This document shows positions 8,596-17,118 of a stretch of 64,000 bases of DNA, piece after piece. This DNA comes from an uncultured Collinsella sp. (GTDB lineage: Bacteria > Actinomycetota > Coriobacteriia > Coriobacteriales > Coriobacteriaceae): assembly GCA_900539035.1 (NCBI GenBank), contig UQAU01000006.1, forward strand, positions 1 through 64,000, in the 5' to 3' direction. The stretch's first letter is position 1. Each line of letters begins with the position of its first letter. The notes beneath the pieces are model-generated. The model was not told the origin of the DNA. It searched no databases and saw nothing but the letters and a program-made list of their open reading frames with translations. The position numbers were made by a program, and so were the translations under genes.

Positions 8596-9879
8596 ATGTC
8601 ACTTGCAGCTCAGCAATCGCTTGAATCCCATTACGTTATGCATACCTTTGGCCGCTCTCCGGTCGAGTTTGTCGAGGGTCACGGCATGAAGCTCACCAGC
8701 GACGATGGCCGTGAGTACCTCGACTTTCTTGCCGGCATCGGCGTGTGCAGCCTAGGTCATGGCAACCTGGCTGTGCTCTCGGCGCTCGAGGCACAGACCA
8801 AAAAGCTCATGCATGTCTCCAATTACTTCTACATCGAGCAGCGCGGACAGGTCGCGGCGCTGCTGTCCAAGCTCGCTAACGACGACGTGGACAGTGCGCG
8901 CGTGCTTGCCGATGCCATTGCCGCCGGCGATGAGACCACGGCGGCTGCTCTTGGTGCCCCGGCTGCGGACGAGCAGGTGTGGGAGACCTTCTTTGCCAAT
9001 TCCGGTGCCGAGGCCAACGAGGGCTCGATGAAGCTCGCGCGCCTGTACGCCAAGCGTGCCGGTAATGGCGGCAACACCATCGTGTGCATGCGCGGCGGCT
9101 TCCACGGCCGTACACTCGAGACCATTGCCGCCACCATGCAGGATTGGCTGCAGGATAGCTTCCGTCCGCTGCCGGGCGGTTTTGTGGCCTGCACGCCCAA
9201 CGATGTCGATGAGCTGCGTTCGATCTTTAAGCAGCTGGGGAGCGAGATTTGTGCCGTGATGCTCGAGCCGATCCAGGGTGAGAGTGGCGTGCACCCCATG
9301 ACCGAGGAGTTTATGGCGGCAGCGCGCGACCTGGCGCACGAAGTGGGCGCCGTGCTTATCGCCGACGAGGTCCAGTGTGGCATCTTCCGCTCCGGCAAGC
9401 CGTTTGCATTCCAGACCTATGGCGTGGAGCCTGACATCATGAGTCTTGCCAAGGGCATCGCCGACGGCGTCCCCATGGGCGCCGTGGTGGCAAAGAAGGA
9501 GATCGCCGACGTGTTTAAGCCCGGCGATCATGGTTCGACCTTCGGCGGTAGCTGCTTGGCCATCGCGGCATGTGCCGCGACACTCTCCGCGCTTGTGCGC
9601 GGCGATTATGCCGAGCATGCCGCCAAGGTTGGCGCCTATATGGAGGCAGAGCTCGCCAAGCTGCCGCACGTTACCGAGGTGCGTGGACGTGGCCTGATGC
9701 TCGGCTGCGATCTGGATGACGCTGCGGGCGATGCGCATGACATTGTTGCCCGGGCGCTGGAGGCCGGTGCCGTGATTAACGCGACCGGAGCTCATACACT
9801 GCGTTTCCTGCCGCCGCTTGTCTGCGAGGAAGCCGACGTGGACAGCCTGATCGAGATTTTGTCGGACGTTTTGGCCTAA
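8596..9879 (+). CDS. argD: Acetylornithine aminotransferase
   Basis: ArgD is a PLP-dependent class III aminotransferase that converts N-acetylglutamate semialdehyde to N-acetylornithine. The Schiff-base lysine is K286 in SLAKGIADG, preceded by the IADEVQ block and the N-terminal FANSGAEANEGSMKLAR. There is an Ala/Asp-rich insertion between about residues 94 and 130 (DVDSARVLADAIAAGDETT...), longer than in most ArgD proteins. It ends the visible arg cluster; argF, argG and argH are not in the window, so the cluster by itself makes ornithine. Confidence 0.95.
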   Translation: MSLAAQQSLESHYVMHTFGRSPVEFVEGHGMKLTSDDGREYLDFLAGIGVCSLGHGNLAVLSALEAQTKKLMHVSNYFYIEQRGQVAALLSKLANDDVDSARVLADAIAAGDETTAAALGAPAADEQVWETFFANSGAEANEGSMKLARLYAKRAGNGGNTIVCMRGGFHGRTLETIAATMQDWLQDSFRPLPGGFVACTPNDVDELRSIFKQLGSEICAVMLEPIQGESGVHPMTEEFMAAARDLAHEVGAVLIADEVQCGIFRSGKPFAFQTYGVEPDIMSLAKGIADGVPMGAVVAKKEIADVFKPGDHGSTFGGSCLAIAACAATLSALVRGDYAEHAAKVGAYMEAELAKLPHVTEVRGRGLMLGCDLDDAAGDAHDIVARALEAGAVINATGAHTLRFLPPLVCEEADVDSLIEILSDVLA

Positions 9880-9904
9880 CACAACGCAATAGCTCAATTT
9901 GGAC

Positions 9905-9964
9905 CGGGTTCCGGACTGCGGACGTGCCCTATGCGGCACGATTCAGCGGTCTGGACCCCGTTTT
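9905..9964 (+). terminator. Nested hairpin terminator after argD
   Basis: Outer arms 9905-9919 (CGGGTTCCGGACTGC) and 9946-9960 (GCGGTCTGGACCCCG) pair with one mismatch and two G-U pairs. An inner hairpin CGTGCC-CTATG-GGCACG lies within, and TTTTG follows. It probably ends the arg transcript. Confidence 0.7.
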
Positions 9965-10015
9965 GTCTTAGATTTGCTAAGGCGGGGGAGACCTGCTGGT
10001 CAAAAAACATCAAAT

Positions 10016-10194
10016 ATGAGTACTGTTACCGATTTGGTAGCAGCAATTTTGGACTAATAAGGCTAGATAGCAAGACGAAATGGCGATGAATACACGATTT
10101 TAATCCAACTGTTAGTCCTTATAATGGACACATGTTGCGTAACTTAGGCAAATACTATCTTATTATATGTTGCAAACAAAGTAGCAGTACTCAT
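10016..10194. repeat. AT-rich segment bounded by inverted repeats (MITE-like?)
   Basis: The 10-bp ends ATGAGTACTG (10016-10025) and CAGTACTCAT (10185-10194) are perfect inverted copies around a segment clearly more AT-rich than its surroundings. Inside are a further hairpin (CTGTTACC-GATTT-GGTAGCAG, 10024-10044) and short inverted repeats GGACTAA/TTAGTCC. There is no coding capacity and no obvious target-site duplication was identified. Confidence 0.4.
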
Positions 10195-10236
10195 TTTTGC
10201 CATTTTTTGGCCACGGCCTTTGTGGCAGACGTGCTG

Positions 10237-10321
10237 GCGGGTTCGAATCCCATGCGCTGGGCACAAAAAAGAAAGGCCCCATCGCTGGGAGCCTTTTCAA
10301 TCAAGTGGTGGGCGATGAGGG
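10237..10321. repeat. Partial duplicate of the tRNA-Val 3' end plus terminator (copy 1)
   Basis: About 85 bp that closely match 10423-10509: a T-arm-like GCGGGTTCGAATCCC in plus orientation, then AAAAAGAAAGGCCCC-ATCGCTGGGAGCC, then the minus-strand tRNA-Val 3' end (read on plus as TGGTGGGCGATGAGGG). It lacks the rest of a tRNA, so it is a decayed or duplicated fragment. Confidence 0.7.
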
Positions 10322-10422
10322 GTGTCCGCGTGCGGCTGGCGCCGCCCGCGCCCCGCTTCGTCGCTTCGCTCCTCGCGTGCTGCGCTGGAAAACGCTTCGC
10401 GTTTCCTCAGCTCTGCACCCTT

Positions 10423-10509
10423 GCGGGTTCGAATCCCTCTGCACGGGGCCCAAAAAGGAAAGGCCCCCATCGCTGGGAGCCTTTTCAATCAAGTGGTGGG
10501 CGATGAGGG
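10423..10509. repeat. Second copy of the tRNA-Val 3' end / terminator unit (copy 2)
   Basis: This copy is joined to the intact tRNA-Val on the minus strand. It matches copy 1 except for small changes after the GGTTCGAATCCC block. About 100 bp of GC-rich, hairpin-forming sequence (GGAAAACGC-TTC-GCGTTTCC at 10388-10407) separates the copies. Confidence 0.7.
10451..10484 (-). terminator. Terminator of tRNA-Val
   Basis: Read leftward, AAAGGCTCCCAGCGATGGGGGCCTTT forms an imperfect hairpin followed by CCTTTTTGGG. It lies immediately behind the tRNA 3' end. Confidence 0.75.
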
Positions 10510-10569
10510 ATTCGAACCCCCAGCCTTGTGCGTGTAAAGCACCTGCGCTAACCGTTGCGCCAATCGCCC
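10494..10569 (-). tRNA. tRNA-Val (UAC)
   Basis: The leftward cloverleaf starts GGGCGATTGGCGCAACGG; the acceptor stem GGGCGAT pairs with ATCGCCC, the discriminator is A and CCA is encoded (10496-10494). The anticodon loop is CTTTACA, giving anticodon UAC. The T arm is GGGGGTTCGAATCCCTC. A TATACT box at about 10578-10583 on this strand may be its -10. Confidence 0.95.
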
Positions 10570-10626
10570 GCAGGGATTGAGTATAGCGGAAACCCCGTGC
10601 TGTTCACCGCTAATTCATAACGAAAC

Positions 10627-12495
10627 TTACGCGGCGACTTCGGCGCCCTTGTCCTCATCGATAAAGAAGCGCTTGTACCAGATGAGGAACGTCAGCGTGG
10701 TATAGATCTTGCGCTGGTTGAGCGCGCGACCCTCAAAGTGATCGTCAAGCAGTTTCATGAGCGCATCGGTGTCAAAGAAATCGGCAGCCCACGGTGCGGT
10801 GAAGTATTCCTTTACGTAGTCGTAATACTTTTGCTCGCGAAGCCAGAACTTGACCGGTACGGGGAAGCCCACCTTCTTGCGCGTTGCCCACTCGTCGGGC
10901 AGCGTGCGGTTGGCGGCGTGACGCAGGACGAGCTTGCAGCCTTCTTCGTTAACACGGTAGTTGGCGGGAATGTGCTCGGCAAACTCCATGACCTTCTTGT
11001 CCAGGAACGGGACGCGAAGCTCCAGAGAATGCGCCATGCACATCTTGTCTGCCTTGAGCAGGATGTCGCCCGGCAGCCACATGTTCATATCCAGATACTG
11101 TTTCTTGGAAAGCTCGCAGCAGTTGGGAACCTGCTTGTAGTACTCGGCGCACATCTCGGCGGCGTTCTTGCCGGTGTCATAAGCGGGCTTGAGCACCTCG
11201 TCGACCTCGGAGGGATCGAACACCTTTGCCTGACCCACATACCAACGCTCGGGAACCTCGGCGCATTTCGTCAGGAAGTTGTGGCCCTTAAAGTAGGGGA
11301 GATGCTGAACGAGCGAGCCCAGGGCGCGACGTACGCCGAGCGGCACGCGCTTCTTAAAGGAGCGCATCTCGGGGGTGTCCTCGTACCACTCATAGCCGGC
11401 AAACAGCTCGTCGGCACCCTCGCCCGAAAGGACGACGGTGACCTCCTCGGAAGCCATCTGCGCCAGATAGTACAACGGCACGCTGGACAGGTTCGATTGC
11501 GGTTCGTCCATGTGATACTGGATATCGGGCAGTGCATCGAAGAACTCGTCGGCGGTAATCATCTTACGCACGTTCTTGATGCCCAGCTTGTCGGAAAGCT
11601 CGGCAGCGTAGTTGGTCTCGTTGAAGTTCTTGTAATCAAAGCCGACAGAATACGTGGTGTCGGGCATGAGACAGGCGGCAATATAGCTGGAGTCCACGCC
11701 GCCAGAAAGGAACGAGCCCACCTTAACATCGGCGATTCGGTGTGCAGCGACGCTTTCGTGCACGACCTTGTCGCACTCGTCCACGTACTCCTCGAAGGTC
11801 TTGGAGTTGTCGTCGGTGAAGTCACAGCTCCAGTAACGCTTGATGTCCATGGTGTTGGTCGTCAGGTCATACGTAAAGCAATGCGCCGGGGCAAGCTTGA
11901 ACACGCCCTTAAAGAAGGTCTCCTCCGTGGCGGGGAATTGCAGCGTCAAGTAGGGGCGTAGCGCGTCGTGGTTGACAGCCTTCTCAAACTTGGGATGGTC
12001 CAGGAAGCTCTTGATCTCGGAGCCAAACAGCAGTGAGCCATCGGATGCCTGGTAGTAATAAAACGGCTTGATACCAAAGATGTCGCGAGCGCCGAAGAGT
12101 TTGTTCTTGTTCTGGTCGTGAATCACGAACGCGTACATGCCGCGTAGGCGGTTGACCAGGTCCTCGCCCCACTCCTCGTAACCGTGTACCAGGACCTCGG
12201 TATCGGCGTTGCAGTGGAAGGCGTAGCCGGCTGCCTCCAGCTCGGCGCGAAGCTCCTGGAAGTTGTAGATCTCTCCGTTGAAGACAATCGTGACCTTGCC
12301 GTCGTCGCTCGACATGGGCTGAGCTCCAGCTTCGGAAAGATCGAGAATCGAAAGACGACGGAAGCCAAGGGCAACGTTGTCGACGATATGCTGGCCGCCC
12401 ATATCGGGACCACGGTGGATGATGCGATTCATCATGGCCGTGAGAACCAGCTCACTCTGTTCATCTGTACCGGTAAAACCGACAAAACCGCACAT
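10627..12495 (-). CDS. asnB: Asparagine synthase, glutamine-hydrolysing
   Basis: AsnB makes asparagine from aspartate, ATP and glutamine. The class II amidotransferase domain begins with MCGFVGF, where Cys2 becomes the N-terminal nucleophile after Met removal, so the start must be the ATG at 12495 and not the longer frame upstream. The synthetase domain has SFLSGGVDSSYIA (PP-loop, ATP pyrophosphatase) and later LSGEGADELFAGY. The length of 622 residues is normal. The RBS is AGAAAGGATC. A 7-bp hairpin CTGCCGC-7 nt-GCGGCAG lies in the short leader (12528-12548). It is divergent from the Mur ligase gene across about 300 nt. Confidence 0.95.
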   Translation of the reverse strand: MCGFVGFTGTDEQSELVLTAMMNRIIHRGPDMGGQHIVDNVALGFRRLSILDLSEAGAQPMSSDDGKVTIVFNGEIYNFQELRAELEAAGYAFHCNADTEVLVHGYEEWGEDLVNRLRGMYAFVIHDQNKNKLFGARDIFGIKPFYYYQASDGSLLFGSEIKSFLDHPKFEKAVNHDALRPYLTLQFPATEETFFKGVFKLAPAHCFTYDLTTNTMDIKRYWSCDFTDDNSKTFEEYVDECDKVVHESVAAHRIADVKVGSFLSGGVDSSYIAACLMPDTTYSVGFDYKNFNETNYAAELSDKLGIKNVRKMITADEFFDALPDIQYHMDEPQSNLSSVPLYYLAQMASEEVTVVLSGEGADELFAGYEWYEDTPEMRSFKKRVPLGVRRALGSLVQHLPYFKGHNFLTKCAEVPERWYVGQAKVFDPSEVDEVLKPAYDTGKNAAEMCAEYYKQVPNCCELSKKQYLDMNMWLPGDILLKADKMCMAHSLELRVPFLDKKVMEFAEHIPANYRVNEEGCKLVLRHAANRTLPDEWATRKKVGFPVPVKFWLREQKYYDYVKEYFTAPWAADFFDTDALMKLLDDHFEGRALNQRKIYTTLTFLIWYKRFFIDEDKGAEVAA

Positions 12496-12795
12496 GCAAG
12501 ATCCTTTCTGCTGACGGCTCAGGTGTACTGCCGCAAGGATCGCGGCAGCTGATGTCAAATAATCTTTACTATCATGCCAATCTTTTGTTTCGTGATAGGG
12601 CATAAGCGCCGAGCGAACCGAAAAAACCACGGCGTGACTCGTCCGGGCTTCCGGTAGCGGTTCCAAGATTTAGCAATCTGTGCCCGATACAAGATTGGGC
12701 GGCATATTACGATGGCTGCTAGTATTGAAAGGGTTTTGTTGAATCGGTTTGGTCTCGAGGCAATTGAGGCTGGGCTTAGCGAGAGAGGTCTTTGT
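12496..12795. other. Divergent promoter region between asnB and the Mur ligase gene
   Basis: No gene is supported here. The stretch should hold the promoters of asnB (left) and the Mur ligase operon (right). AT-rich patches at 12555-12600 and 12665-12710 are the likely promoter sites, but no clear -35/-10 pair is readable. No T-box or riboswitch motif was found. Confidence 0.4.
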
Positions 12796-14313
12796 ATGTC
12801 GAGTCCGACACAAGAGAAGCTAACTCTGATGCGCTATATAGAGTTGCTCGAGGAAGATGACCTTGTTGTTTCCAGACCGAGCGCTTCGTGCGACCAGCGC
12901 ATTGAGTTTGCAACTGATGACTCGCGCCAGGTGCGTCCGGGCACGTTGTTTGTCTGCAAGGGCCGTACGTTTAAGCGCGAGTACCTGCTTTCGGCAATCT
13001 CCGATGGCGCCGTGGCCTACGTTTCCGAGGTCGATTACGATGTTGATCTTCCCGCGGTGATTGTGAGTGATATTCGTCGCACGCTCGCCGTGGTGGCAGA
13101 TGCCTTTTATGGGCACCCGTCGGGTAAGGTGAAGGTCTGCGCCTTTACAGGCACCAAGGGCAAGTCGACCTGTAGCTTTTATCTGCGCGGCATTCTCGCC
13201 AACGAGGCCAAGCTTACGGGCTGTCATCGACCCGCTCTTAATACGGGCATTGAGTTCGACGACGGCATCGAGACGGGCCCTTCCAAACTGACGACCCCCG
13301 AATCCTTCATGCTGCAGTCTCGCATCGCGCATGCTGCGGAGGCGGGTGCCCCGTGGCTGGTTATGGAGGCATCGAGCCAGGGCCTCAAATACGAGCGCAC
13401 GGGCAAGATCGCCTTTGAAGTCGGCGCCTTTACCAATATCGGCGAGGATCACATTTCGCCGATTGAGCATCCGACGCTCGAGGATTACTTTGCCAGCAAG
13501 CTCAAAATTTTCTCGCAGAGCCGTTTTGCCGTGGTCAATCTCGATATGGATAAAGTCGATCGTGTGCTCGAGGCGGCATCTCGTTGCGAACGTACGGTGA
13601 CGTTCTCCCTGACCGACGAGCGTGCCGACGTGCTTGCGCTGGCGATTCGCAATGGTGACTGCGGCGTGGTGGCAACGGTGCGCACGCCCCGCTTTACGCG
13701 CGACATGGTGATTCCCACGCCGGTTAAATTCAATGTGTCCAACGCGCTTGCCGCTATTGCCTGCGCCGAGGCCCTGGGCATTTCCGAAGAGGGTATCGTC
13801 CATGGCTTTGAGGGCGTCTTCGTTCCTGGCCGTATGGAGCTCTATCCGTCCGTATCGGGCAAAATCTTGGGCGTCGTCGATTTTGCACATAACGGCATGA
13901 GCCTCGAGACACTTCTGCGCGACTTGCGCGAGAACTATCCCGAGCGCGAGCTGGCGGTTGTATTTGGCGCTACGGGCGGTAAGGGTGTCGATCGACGCAC
14001 CACGATGGGCATCGCCGCTGGCAAGTATGCCGACCGAATCGTGATTACCGAGGATGACCCCGGCCCCGAGGATGTCGAGGGTATTTGCGCCGAGATCGCG
14101 CGCAACGTTCAAGCGCAGGGAAATGATAACTGGCAAATCGTGACTGATCGCGTTGCCGCTATCGAGACTGCCGTGCGCGAGACCGTCCGTCCTGCCGTGG
14201 TCATCGTGACCGGTAAGGGCGAGGAAGAGTGTATGCTGCGCAAGAACGGACCCGAGCCTTGTGAGCGCGACGGTTCGATTCTCAAGCGCACCCTTGCGGC
14301 GTACGATGCCTAA
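12796..14313 (+). CDS. Mur ligase family protein, MurE-like
   Basis: This 505-residue protein has the three-domain Mur ligase layout: an N-terminal UDP-binding region with FATDDSRQVRPGTLFVC, the ATP loop FTGTKGKST at 117-125, and a C-terminal domain with VDFAHNGMSLETLL and VFGATGGKG. It resembles MurE, which adds the third residue of the stem peptide. The usual substrate-specificity block DNPR of diaminopimelate-adding MurE reads EDDPGPED here, so the added amino acid is probably not meso-DAP; Lys or ornithine type is possible. The start at 12796 has AGAGG 7 nt upstream; an earlier in-frame ATG at 12712 lacks a better site. murI lies two genes downstream. Confidence 0.8.
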   Translation: MSSPTQEKLTLMRYIELLEEDDLVVSRPSASCDQRIEFATDDSRQVRPGTLFVCKGRTFKREYLLSAISDGAVAYVSEVDYDVDLPAVIVSDIRRTLAVVADAFYGHPSGKVKVCAFTGTKGKSTCSFYLRGILANEAKLTGCHRPALNTGIEFDDGIETGPSKLTTPESFMLQSRIAHAAEAGAPWLVMEASSQGLKYERTGKIAFEVGAFTNIGEDHISPIEHPTLEDYFASKLKIFSQSRFAVVNLDMDKVDRVLEAASRCERTVTFSLTDERADVLALAIRNGDCGVVATVRTPRFTRDMVIPTPVKFNVSNALAAIACAEALGISEEGIVHGFEGVFVPGRMELYPSVSGKILGVVDFAHNGMSLETLLRDLRENYPERELAVVFGATGGKGVDRRTTMGIAAGKYADRIVITEDDPGPEDVEGICAEIARNVQAQGNDNWQIVTDRVAAIETAVRETVRPAVVIVTGKGEEECMLRKNGPEPCERDGSILKRTLAAYDA

Positions 14314-14347
14314 GACCAGAAGCCCCTTCTACGTAAATGGAGTGACC

Positions 14348-15259
14348 ATGTCCCACAATACCCTGCCGACCGTCGCTGAGCTTTCGGGCGAGATGCGCGA
14401 GCGTCTTGCCAAGGTTAAGTACGTCTTTACCGATCTGGACGCCACCATGCTCGCGCCCGGCTCGTGCGTGCTGCGCGACAACGACGGCAACCCCTCGACC
14501 AAGCTCGTCGAGGCTGTCGTGGCACTTGCCCGCGCCGGCATCCAGGTGGTCCCCACCTCGGGCCGCAACCGTACTATGATCCACGAGGACGCGCGCGTGC
14601 TCGGCCTCAACTCCTATATCGGCGAGATGGGCGGCCTGGTCATGTACGATCTCAAGGCCAACGATTGGGAGTATCTGACCGGCGACATGCCCTACGACCC
14701 CGCCTGCGGCCTCACACCGCATCAGGTGATCGAGCAGACTGGCGTGTGCGAGGAGATTCTCGCCCGCTGGCCGCATAAGATCGAGTACCACAATGACATG
14801 TCGACTGGCTACAAGTACCGCGAGGTCACCGTCGGCATGCGCGGCGATGTGCCCGACGACGAGGTCCAGGCCATCCTGGACGAGGCCGGCTGCGGCCTGG
14901 TCTGGGCCTGCAACGGTCACCTGACGCATCTGTCCAAGCCGACGACGCTCGAGCTCGAACGCGTCGAGGACGGCCGCGCGTTTAACATCAATCCCGCCGG
15001 CCTCAACAAGGGCGTTGCCATCGCACGTTTCTGTGAGCGCCTGGGTATCGAGCGCGAGGAGACGCTGGCGCTCGGCGATTCCGAGTCCGACTTCTACATG
15101 GCTGACCACGTGGGTACGTTCTGCCTGGTCGAGAACGGTTTGACCAGCGCCGGCGCGCCCGAGTTCCTGGATGCCTGCAATAACGCCTACGTCACGCGCG
15201 GAAAGATTGTCGACGGCTGGGCGGCAACGGCAGAGCTGCTCGTCGCGGCCCGCTCGTAG
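14348..15259 (+). CDS. HAD-superfamily (type IIB, Cof-like) phosphatase
   Basis: A 303-residue cytosolic hydrolase. Motif I is DLDAT at 29-33 (nucleophile D29, acid D31), motif II is PTSGRN, and motif IV is LGDSESDF near the C-terminus, with a large cap between motifs II and III as in sugar-phosphate HAD phosphatases. The substrate is unknown. The start at 14348 follows GGAGTGACC; longer frames overlap the Mur ligase gene. It overlaps the next open frame but the proposed murI start lies 53 nt after its stop. Confidence 0.8.
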   Translation: MSHNTLPTVAELSGEMRERLAKVKYVFTDLDATMLAPGSCVLRDNDGNPSTKLVEAVVALARAGIQVVPTSGRNRTMIHEDARVLGLNSYIGEMGGLVMYDLKANDWEYLTGDMPYDPACGLTPHQVIEQTGVCEEILARWPHKIEYHNDMSTGYKYREVTVGMRGDVPDDEVQAILDEAGCGLVWACNGHLTHLSKPTTLELERVEDGRAFNINPAGLNKGVAIARFCERLGIEREETLALGDSESDFYMADHVGTFCLVENGLTSAGAPEFLDACNNAYVTRGKIVDGWAATAELLVAARS

Positions 15260-15312
15260 TGCGGTCCTATCGTTCTGAGCCATATCTTTTCGAGAGAGAA
15301 TCTGGTGAGGTA

Positions 15313-16197
15313 ATGTCCGATATCGAGAATCTGGCAGGTGACACGCGCCCGATCGGTGTGTTCGACTCGGGCCTGGGCGGTCTGACGGTTGCGCGCGCGA
15401 TTGCGACGGCGTTGCCGCACGAGTCCGTCTACTACTTTGGCGACACCAAGCGCTGCCCCTACGGCACCCGCACCGAGGACGAGGTGCGCACATTTGCACT
15501 GCAGGCGGGCCGTTGGCTGTCGAAGCACGACGTCAAGATCATGGTCATCGCCTGCAATACGGCGACCGCTGCGGCCTTGCGCTTGGCCCAGCAGGTGCTC
15601 GACGTCCCCGTCATCGGTGTGATCGCACCGGGCGCACGCGCGGCAATCAACAGCACCCGCACGCGCCGGGTGGGCGTGCTCGCCACCAACCTCACCATTC
15701 GCTCAGGCGCTTACACGCGTGCCATTCAGGACCTGGATGCCGGCGTCGACGTATACGGCTGCCCTGCCTCGAGCTTTGTCGAGGTCGTTGAGCACGAGCT
15801 CGCCTCGGGCGCACATCTGCAAGAGCAGTGGCTCGAGAACGAGGACATCTTTGATACGCCTGCCGTGCGCGCGCTGGTCGGCGCCACGGTTGAGCCGCTG
15901 CGCGACCACGGCATCGATACCGTGGTACTCGGTTGCACGCATTTTCCGCTGCTCGTGGGGCCTATTCGCCATGCGCTGGGTCCCGGAGTGCGCGTGGTGA
16001 GCTCCGCCGAGGAGACCACGCGCGAGCTGACCGATATTCTCACGCGCCGCGAGCAGCTGGCAGGCGACGCAGCCGAGCCGCAGCATCGTTTTGCAACGAC
16101 GGCCGATAACATTGCTGAGTTTGCGGTGGCGGGCAGTTTTATCTTTGGCCAGCCGCTCAAAAGCATTGAGCATATCGATATCGACGAACTGAAATAG
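15313..16197 (+). CDS. murI: Glutamate racemase
   Basis: MurI supplies D-glutamate for peptidoglycan. The two catalytic cysteines are C81 in ACNTATA and C208 in GCTHFPLL, and the N-terminal GVFDSGLGGLTV and YFGDTKRCPYG blocks are intact. The start at 15313 (MSDIENL) has GGTGAGG directly upstream; an overlapping GTG at 15259 is less likely. The 294-residue length is normal. It is in the same direction as the Mur ligase gene and probably co-transcribed. Confidence 0.95.
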   Translation: MSDIENLAGDTRPIGVFDSGLGGLTVARAIATALPHESVYYFGDTKRCPYGTRTEDEVRTFALQAGRWLSKHDVKIMVIACNTATAAALRLAQQVLDVPVIGVIAPGARAAINSTRTRRVGVLATNLTIRSGAYTRAIQDLDAGVDVYGCPASSFVEVVEHELASGAHLQEQWLENEDIFDTPAVRALVGATVEPLRDHGIDTVVLGCTHFPLLVGPIRHALGPGVRVVSSAEETTRELTDILTRREQLAGDAAEPQHRFATTADNIAEFAVAGSFIFGQPLKSIEHIDIDELK

Positions 16198-16252
16198 ATA
16201 TAAGGTCACCGACCAAAGGCTCACGTTCACCTTTTGCCGAAAGGATATTTCT

Positions 16253-16978
16253 ATGGAGTACATGCAGGTCAATCGCGCCAACGACCGCGCCGCCGATGAG
16301 CTGCGCCCCATCAAGCTTACTCGCGGTGTCATGAAGCACGCCCACGGTTCGTGCCTGGCCGAGTTTGGCGATACGCGCGTGCTGTGCGCTGCCACCATCG
16401 AGGAGGGCGTGCCGGGCTGGCGCAAGGGCGCCAAGGCCGGTTGGGTAACGGCGGAGTATGCCATGCTGCCGGCATCGACCGGCAAGCGCTGCAAGCGCGA
16501 GCACGCCAACCGCAAGGGTCGCTCCATGGAGATTGAGCGTCTGATCGGCCGCAGCCTACGCACCGTCGTCAACATGAAGGCGCTCGGCGAGTACACCGTC
16601 ACCGTCGACTGCGACGTGATTCAGGCAGACGGCGGCACGCGAACGGCGAGCATTACCGGCGCCTGGGTGGCGCTGCACGACGCCCTTGCCATGTGGGTCG
16701 AGGCGGGTAAGCTCGAGCGCATTCCGCTCACGGGCCAGGTCGCCGCGATTTCCATGGGCGTTGTCGACGGCAACACCCTGCTCGACCTGGATTATTCCGA
16801 GGACAGTCACGCCGAGGTCGACATGAACCTTGTCGCCACCGATACCGGTGAGATGATCGAGCTTCAGGGCACTGGCGAGCAGGCGCCCTTCGACCGCAAG
16901 CGCCTCAATTCCCTGCTCGATTTGGGCGACAAGGGCATTGCCGAGCTCATCGAGCTCCAGCGCCAAGCCCTCGCCTAA
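16253..16978 (+). CDS. rph: Ribonuclease PH
   Basis: RNase PH trims tRNA 3' ends by phosphorolysis and forms a hexamer. Visible family blocks are RANDRAADELRPIKLTRG, GDTRVLCAATIEEGVPGW, GWVTAEYAMLP and RSLRTVV. The 241-residue length is typical. A good RBS (GAAAGGATATT) precedes the start. It is paired with rdgB downstream, an arrangement widely seen in Gram-positive bacteria. Confidence 0.96.
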   Translation: MEYMQVNRANDRAADELRPIKLTRGVMKHAHGSCLAEFGDTRVLCAATIEEGVPGWRKGAKAGWVTAEYAMLPASTGKRCKREHANRKGRSMEIERLIGRSLRTVVNMKALGEYTVTVDCDVIQADGGTRTASITGAWVALHDALAMWVEAGKLERIPLTGQVAAISMGVVDGNTLLDLDYSEDSHAEVDMNLVATDTGEMIELQGTGEQAPFDRKRLNSLLDLGDKGIAELIELQRQALA

Positions 16979-17118
16979 CCTACCAAAAAGGGATGTTAAT
17001 TATGACAGGTTTTATCTGCGGAAACGCCGATAGATAAGGTTGATGCCACATGAAAGGGGAGACGCCGAAGGGCCAGTCCCTTTTACGTGACTTTGCTATA
17101 CGGACAAGGAGACCACTC

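Noticed and set aside
10237..10330. Functional second tRNA in plus orientation
   Set aside because: A T-arm-like sequence exists but no matching acceptor, D arm or anticodon arm can be folded upstream.
10132..10580. Overlapping frames of 60-127 codons around the tRNA-Val locus
   Set aside because: They cross the duplicated tRNA fragment, the terminator and the tRNA itself, and show no RBS or family.
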